A stretch of 64,000 bases of DNA. Source: Halosegnis marinus. Lineage in GTDB: Archaea; Halobacteriota; Halobacteria; Halobacteriales; Haloarculaceae. The stretch's first letter is position 1. The number at the start of each line of letters is the position of its first letter. The position numbers and the translations under genes were made by a program. Shown here piece by piece: positions 61,139 through 64,000 of the stretch. The notes under the pieces were generated by a model. It had not been told where the DNA came from and searched no databases. It saw only the letters and a list, made by a program, of their open reading frames with translations. Location of the stretch: the NCBI RefSeq assembly GCF_029338355.1, contig NZ_CP119802.1, positions 2,418,001 through 2,482,000 of the forward strand, written 5' to 3'.

Positions 61139-61708
61139 TCAGTCGTCGGCGCGCCAGAGATACCGGGCGGCGTACGAGCGATACGGCGCCCACCGCTCGG
61201 CGTGTTCGGTCATGCCGGCGCGGTCCTCCACGTCGAAGCCGTACAGCGCGGCCATCCCCTTCCGGATGCCGAGGTCGCCGACCGGGAACACGTCCTCGCG
61301 CGCGAGGACGAACAGCAGGAACATGTCGGCGGTCCACGGTCCGACGCCCGTGATGCCGGTGAGCGCGTCGCGGACCTCGTCGTCGGTCATGTCGTCGAGC
61401 GCCGCGACCGAGAGGTCGCCGTCGAACGCGCGGGCGATGTTGCGGACGTACCCGACCTTCTGACCGGACAGCCCCACGTCGCGCAGGGCCTCGTCGTCGG
61501 CCGCCAGCATCGCCGCGGGCGTCACGTCGAAGCGGTCGAACAGCCGTTCCTCGATGGCCGCGGCGGACGCCTGCGAGAGCTGTTGGTTACAGACGGCGAC
61601 GACCAGCCGCGCGAAGGGGTCGTCGGCCCGTTCGAGTTCCAATTCGCCGTGGTCCGCGACGAGCGGGCCGAGTTCGGGGTCCTCGCGGAGCCGGTCGTGC
61701 GGGTCCAT
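61139..61708 (-). CDS. AlkA-like DNA-3-methyladenine glycosylase
   Basis: This 189-residue HhH-GPD superfamily enzyme excises alkylated bases. It has VAVCNQQLSQASAAAI helices, a helix-hairpin-helix ALTGITGVGPWTADMFLLFVLAREDVFPVGDLGIRKG with the catalytic aspartate in the VGDLGIRKG turn, and a final EHAERWAPYRSYAARYLWR tail typical of AlkA. It directly precedes the end of the RimK-type fusion gene on the same strand (stop of that gene 1 base from this start). Confidence 0.9.
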   Translation of the reverse strand: MDPHDRLREDPELGPLVADHGELELERADDPFARLVVAVCNQQLSQASAAAIEERLFDRFDVTPAAMLAADDEALRDVGLSGQKVGYVRNIARAFDGDLSVAALDDMTDDEVRDALTGITGVGPWTADMFLLFVLAREDVFPVGDLGIRKGMAALYGFDVEDRAGMTEHAERWAPYRSYAARYLWRADD

Positions 61709-63055
61709 CTACTCCAAGGCGACCTCGTCGGCCGGCGTCTCGTCGTCCTCCTCGTCGGCGCGCCGGCGCACGTCGACGTGGTAGTGCTGGAGGATGTCGC
61801 GCCCGAGCAGGAGCGGGTAGTCCATGTGCGCGCGGTCCTCGACGCTGGCCGTGACGGTGTGCTGGCGGCCGCCGATGCCGACGACGAGGTCCACGACCGG
61901 GCGGGACTTCCCGCTCTTGAGCGACCCGGACTTGATGCGCACGATGTCCTTGATGGGGCCGGTGCCGATCTCGGCCGCGAGCCGGGAGTCGATGCTGGTC
62001 CGGGTCGCGCCGGTGTCCGACTTGGCAAGGACGGACTTCTGGCCGCGCGTCCCCATCGCGACGACCTCCTCGATGTAGCCGATGACGGAGAGCTCCGTCG
62101 TCGTCTCCTGCGGCTTGCGCGGCATACACGCCGGCCGGGAGTCGTCGAGGGTGGCCGCGAGTTCGTAGACGCGCTCCTCGTCCACCTCGCCGCCCGCCCG
62201 CTCGATGGCCAGGCGGGCGATGAAGGGCGCGGGCGAGCGGCCGGTCGCCTGGAACAGCCCCTTGAAGCCGGCCGTCGGGTTCACTTCGAGGATGTAGTAG
62301 CCGTCGGCGCCCTCCACGATATCGACCCCGGCGTAGTCGAGGCCGACCACGTCGGAGGCGCGCTTTGCCATCGTCTTCACCTCGTCCGTGAGCCCCTCGG
62401 TGGCGTTCTCCACGTCGCCGCCGAGCGCGACGTTCGTCCGCCAGTCGCCCTCCGGGGCGTAGCGGTTCATCGCGCCGACGACCTTCTCGCCGACGACGTA
62501 GACGCGGAGGTCGGAGTGGCGCTGTTGGTCGTGGTCGATGAAGCGCTGGAGGAACGCCTGCCGGGAGCCGACCATCGGGTTCACCGGCTCGCCGGCGTCT
62601 ATCTTCCACGTGCCGCCGCCGTGGGTGCCGATAGCCGTCTTGTAGACGACCTCCTCGCCGAACTTCTCGCGGTCCTCGTTCAGCCGGTCGGCCGACAGCG
62701 CCATGAACGCGTCCGGGACGGGGAGGCCCGCCTCCGCGAGCGCGGTGCCGGAGGCGAACTTGTGCATCGCCGTCATCGTCTCCATCGGGTGGTTCAGCAT
62801 CGGGCGCATCCGGTCGAGCATCGTCGCCAGCCCGAGCGCCTCCGCCGGCTGTTCCTCCTTCGAGAGCAGCAGGCGGTTCACGATGATATCCACGTCGGGG
62901 GCGAGCGTCACCTCGCCGTCGTCGATGTCCACGGAGAGCGTCTCCTCGCGGAGCCACTCCGTCCCGGCCCCGAGGTCGTCCGCCGCGTTCAGGATGGCCT
63001 TCGTCTCCTTCGAGTTGTGGAGGCTCAGCACCCCGACCGTGATGTCGTCGTTCAT
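61709..63055 (-). CDS. RimK-type ATP-grasp ligase fused to a RimK-linked aspartic protease
   Basis: This 448-residue fusion has two parts. The N-terminal ATP-grasp ligase (about 1-290) has VVYKTAIGTHGGGTWKID and YYILEVNPTAGFKGLFQATG, as in RimK/LysX enzymes that ligate glutamate-like residues to a carboxyl group. The C-terminal domain (about 315-448) carries a retropepsin-like active site VLAKSDTGATRTSID, typical of the ATP-dependent zinc-protease family PF05618 linked to RimK. It thus combines a ligase and a predicted protease for amide bonds. The natural substrate (coenzyme F420, ribosomal protein or amino-group carrier) is unknown. It is divergent from the deacylase at 63146. Confidence 0.9.
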   Translation of the reverse strand: MNDDITVGVLSLHNSKETKAILNAADDLGAGTEWLREETLSVDIDDGEVTLAPDVDIIVNRLLLSKEEQPAEALGLATMLDRMRPMLNHPMETMTAMHKFASGTALAEAGLPVPDAFMALSADRLNEDREKFGEEVVYKTAIGTHGGGTWKIDAGEPVNPMVGSRQAFLQRFIDHDQQRHSDLRVYVVGEKVVGAMNRYAPEGDWRTNVALGGDVENATEGLTDEVKTMAKRASDVVGLDYAGVDIVEGADGYYILEVNPTAGFKGLFQATGRSPAPFIARLAIERAGGEVDEERVYELAATLDDSRPACMPRKPQETTTELSVIGYIEEVVAMGTRGQKSVLAKSDTGATRTSIDSRLAAEIGTGPIKDIVRIKSGSLKSGKSRPVVDLVVGIGGRQHTVTASVEDRAHMDYPLLLGRDILQHYHVDVRRRADEEDDETPADEVALE

Positions 63056-63116
63056 TGTCTGACGGGGGTTGCCCCCCGAGAAAGAACTGACGGATGCGCG
63101 CCGCGTCCGACGCGGC

Positions 63117-63122
63117 TTTTTA
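63117..63122 (+). promoter_or_regulatory. TATA-like box of the terminal deacylase gene
   Basis: TTTTTA is centred 26 bases before the ATG at 63146. Confidence 0.5.
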
Positions 63123-63145
63123 CGTGCGGCCGGCCGACGGGAGGT

Positions 63146-64000
63146 ATGGTCGCCGGCGCGTTCACGTACGACGGCGGTAGCGTCGCCCCCGGGGAGACCC
63201 AGAACATCCGGTACTCGGTCTCCGAGACGTATCTCGGCGACCCCATCCGCATCCCCGTCACCGTCGTCAACGGCGAGCGGGACGGCCCGACCGCGTTCCT
63301 CTCGGCGGCGGCCCACGGGGACGAACTCAACGGCATCGAGGTCGTCCGGGAGGTCGCCCACGACTGGGACCACACGGACCTGCGGGGGACGCTCGTGTGT
63401 ATGCCCGTGTTGAACGTCCCCGGCTTCATCGCCCAGGAGCGGTACCTCCCCATCTACGACCGCGACCTGAACCGCTCGTTCCCCGGCGACCCCGACTCCA
63501 CGAGCGCGAAGCGCATCGCGAACCGCGTCTTCCGCAACTTCATCGAGCCGTGCGACGTGGGACTCGACTTCCATACCTCGACGCGGGGCCGCACCAACAT
63601 GCTCCACGTCCGGGCGGACATGGACGACCCGGCGGTCGCGCGCGTCGGGAACGCGTTCGCGTCGAACGTCATCATCGACGGGAGCGGCCCGAGCGGGTCG
63701 CTCCGCCGGGAGGCCTCCGAGTCGGGGACCCCGACCATCACGATAGAGATGGGCGAGGCCCACCGCTTCCAGCGCGCGCTCATCGACCGGGCGCTCTCGG
63801 GGACGCTCTCCGTCCTCGCGGAGTTCGGCCTGCGCGACGAGGCGGTCGTCGCGTGGCCCGGCTGGCGCACCGTCATCGACGACGACGTGGAGAAGACGTG
63901 GCTCCGGGCGGACACGGGCGGCCTCGTGGAGATGCACCACGACCGCGGCGCGCTGGTGGAGGCCGACGACCGCATCTGCACCATCACGAACCCGTTCAAG
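63146..64000 (+). CDS. succinylglutamate desuccinylase/aspartoacylase family protein, truncated by the window end
   Basis: The first 285 residues are visible and the frame runs off the window. Zinc ligands: FLSAAAHGDELNG (His57, Glu60) and a later His in VGLDFHTSTRGRTNM; other motifs are YLPIYDRDLNRSFPGD and EMGEAHRFQ. The family hydrolyses N-acyl amino acids or similar. It is divergent from the RimK-type ligase, with 90 bases between starts, suggesting a shared pathway of amide formation and cleavage, though this is inference. The missing C-terminus probably adds 30-70 residues. Confidence 0.9.
   Translation, partial: MVAGAFTYDGGSVAPGETQNIRYSVSETYLGDPIRIPVTVVNGERDGPTAFLSAAAHGDELNGIEVVREVAHDWDHTDLRGTLVCMPVLNVPGFIAQERYLPIYDRDLNRSFPGDPDSTSAKRIANRVFRNFIEPCDVGLDFHTSTRGRTNMLHVRADMDDPAVARVGNAFASNVIIDGSGPSGSLRREASESGTPTITIEMGEAHRFQRALIDRALSGTLSVLAEFGLRDEAVVAWPGWRTVIDDDVEKTWLRADTGGLVEMHHDRGALVEADDRICTITNPFK

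Noticed and set aside
63056-63940. Upstream extension of the RimK-type fusion on the minus strand
   Set aside because: It lies antisense to the deacylase gene at 63146 and shows only shadow composition. MNDDITVGVLSLHN at 63055 is the natural start.

Overview
The window is a very GC-rich (about 70% by eye) stretch of a haloarchaeal (class Halobacteria) chromosome. Four things support this. Proteins are acidic and rich in Asp/Glu with few Lys. There are many families known only or mainly from haloarchaea (DUF5794, DUF5795, DUF5785, DUF5796, DUF5820, UPF0179, small zinc-ribbon proteins). The Trp tRNA carries a long intron that holds a box C/D guide RNA, a haloarchaeal hallmark. Most genes not coupled to an upstream gene have a T/A-rich TATA-like box centred 25-29 bases before the start codon, the pattern of leaderless transcription; I used that spacing to choose starts. 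Nothing indicates a plasmid, prophage, insertion sequence or CRISPR array; this is housekeeping chromosome with a few accessory genes. The genus cannot be fixed from the sequence.

Layout. 0.1-5.4 kb: a HTH regulator, a PRC-barrel protein, an alkyl-DNA repair protein, a TrkA-N/DHH protein, tRNA-Lys, a gene-poor 0.5 kb and guaB (IMP dehydrogenase). 5.6-12.3 kb: small haloarchaeal membrane and zinc proteins, tRNA-Trp with its guide-RNA intron, uridine kinase, a CinA-type protein, tRNA-Ser and a methyltransferase. 12.3-25.2 kb: an area rich in aromatic-amino-acid genes (aroC, aroA, a prephenate dehydrogenase-like gene, chorismate mutase and GHMP-type shikimate kinase), interspersed with a secreted beta-propeller protein, a proline peptidase, an Rsm22-type methyltransferase, surE, a beta-carbonic anhydrase, a cysteine-rich lipoprotein and a LysE-type exporter. 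25.2-30.9 kb: small haloarchaeal proteins, a CDC48-type AAA ATPase, the archaeal MBF1 factor, a metallo-hydrolase and tpiA. 30.9-42.1 kb: mostly minus-strand information-processing genes (HerA-type ATPase, M48 peptidase, DinB polymerase, Elp3, a RecJ/DHH-like protein), then a deacylase, a methyltransferase, an SDR and UPF0179.

42.4-50.1 kb is the most system-like block: two PrkA-type kinases, a YeaH/YhbH-type von Willebrand protein and SpoVR, translated as one overlapping operon behind a leader with a 13-bp hairpin. In bacteria the equivalent genes form a stress/stationary-phase signalling module. It is followed by a membrane-anchored HTH protein, YjbQ and a DASH cryptochrome. 53-60.4 kb holds fatty-acid/acyl-CoA genes (long-chain acyl-CoA synthetase, a fused 3-hydroxyacyl-CoA dehydrogenase/enoyl-CoA hydratase, an acyl-CoA dehydrogenase) with a small heat-shock protein, an MFS transporter and tRNA-Glu. 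The end carries serine acetyltransferase, an AlkA-like glycosylase, a RimK-type ligase fused to a RimK-linked aspartic protease, and a deacylase cut by the window edge.

Most notable: aroA and the propeller protein each need removal of one base from a G/C homopolymer to be intact, and the nearby LysE-type gene has no normal start codon in its frame. The Trp-tRNA intron can be resolved by hand to single-nucleotide methylation targets (C34 and U39). Five convergent gene pairs share a 4-base CTAG/CTAA stop overlap.
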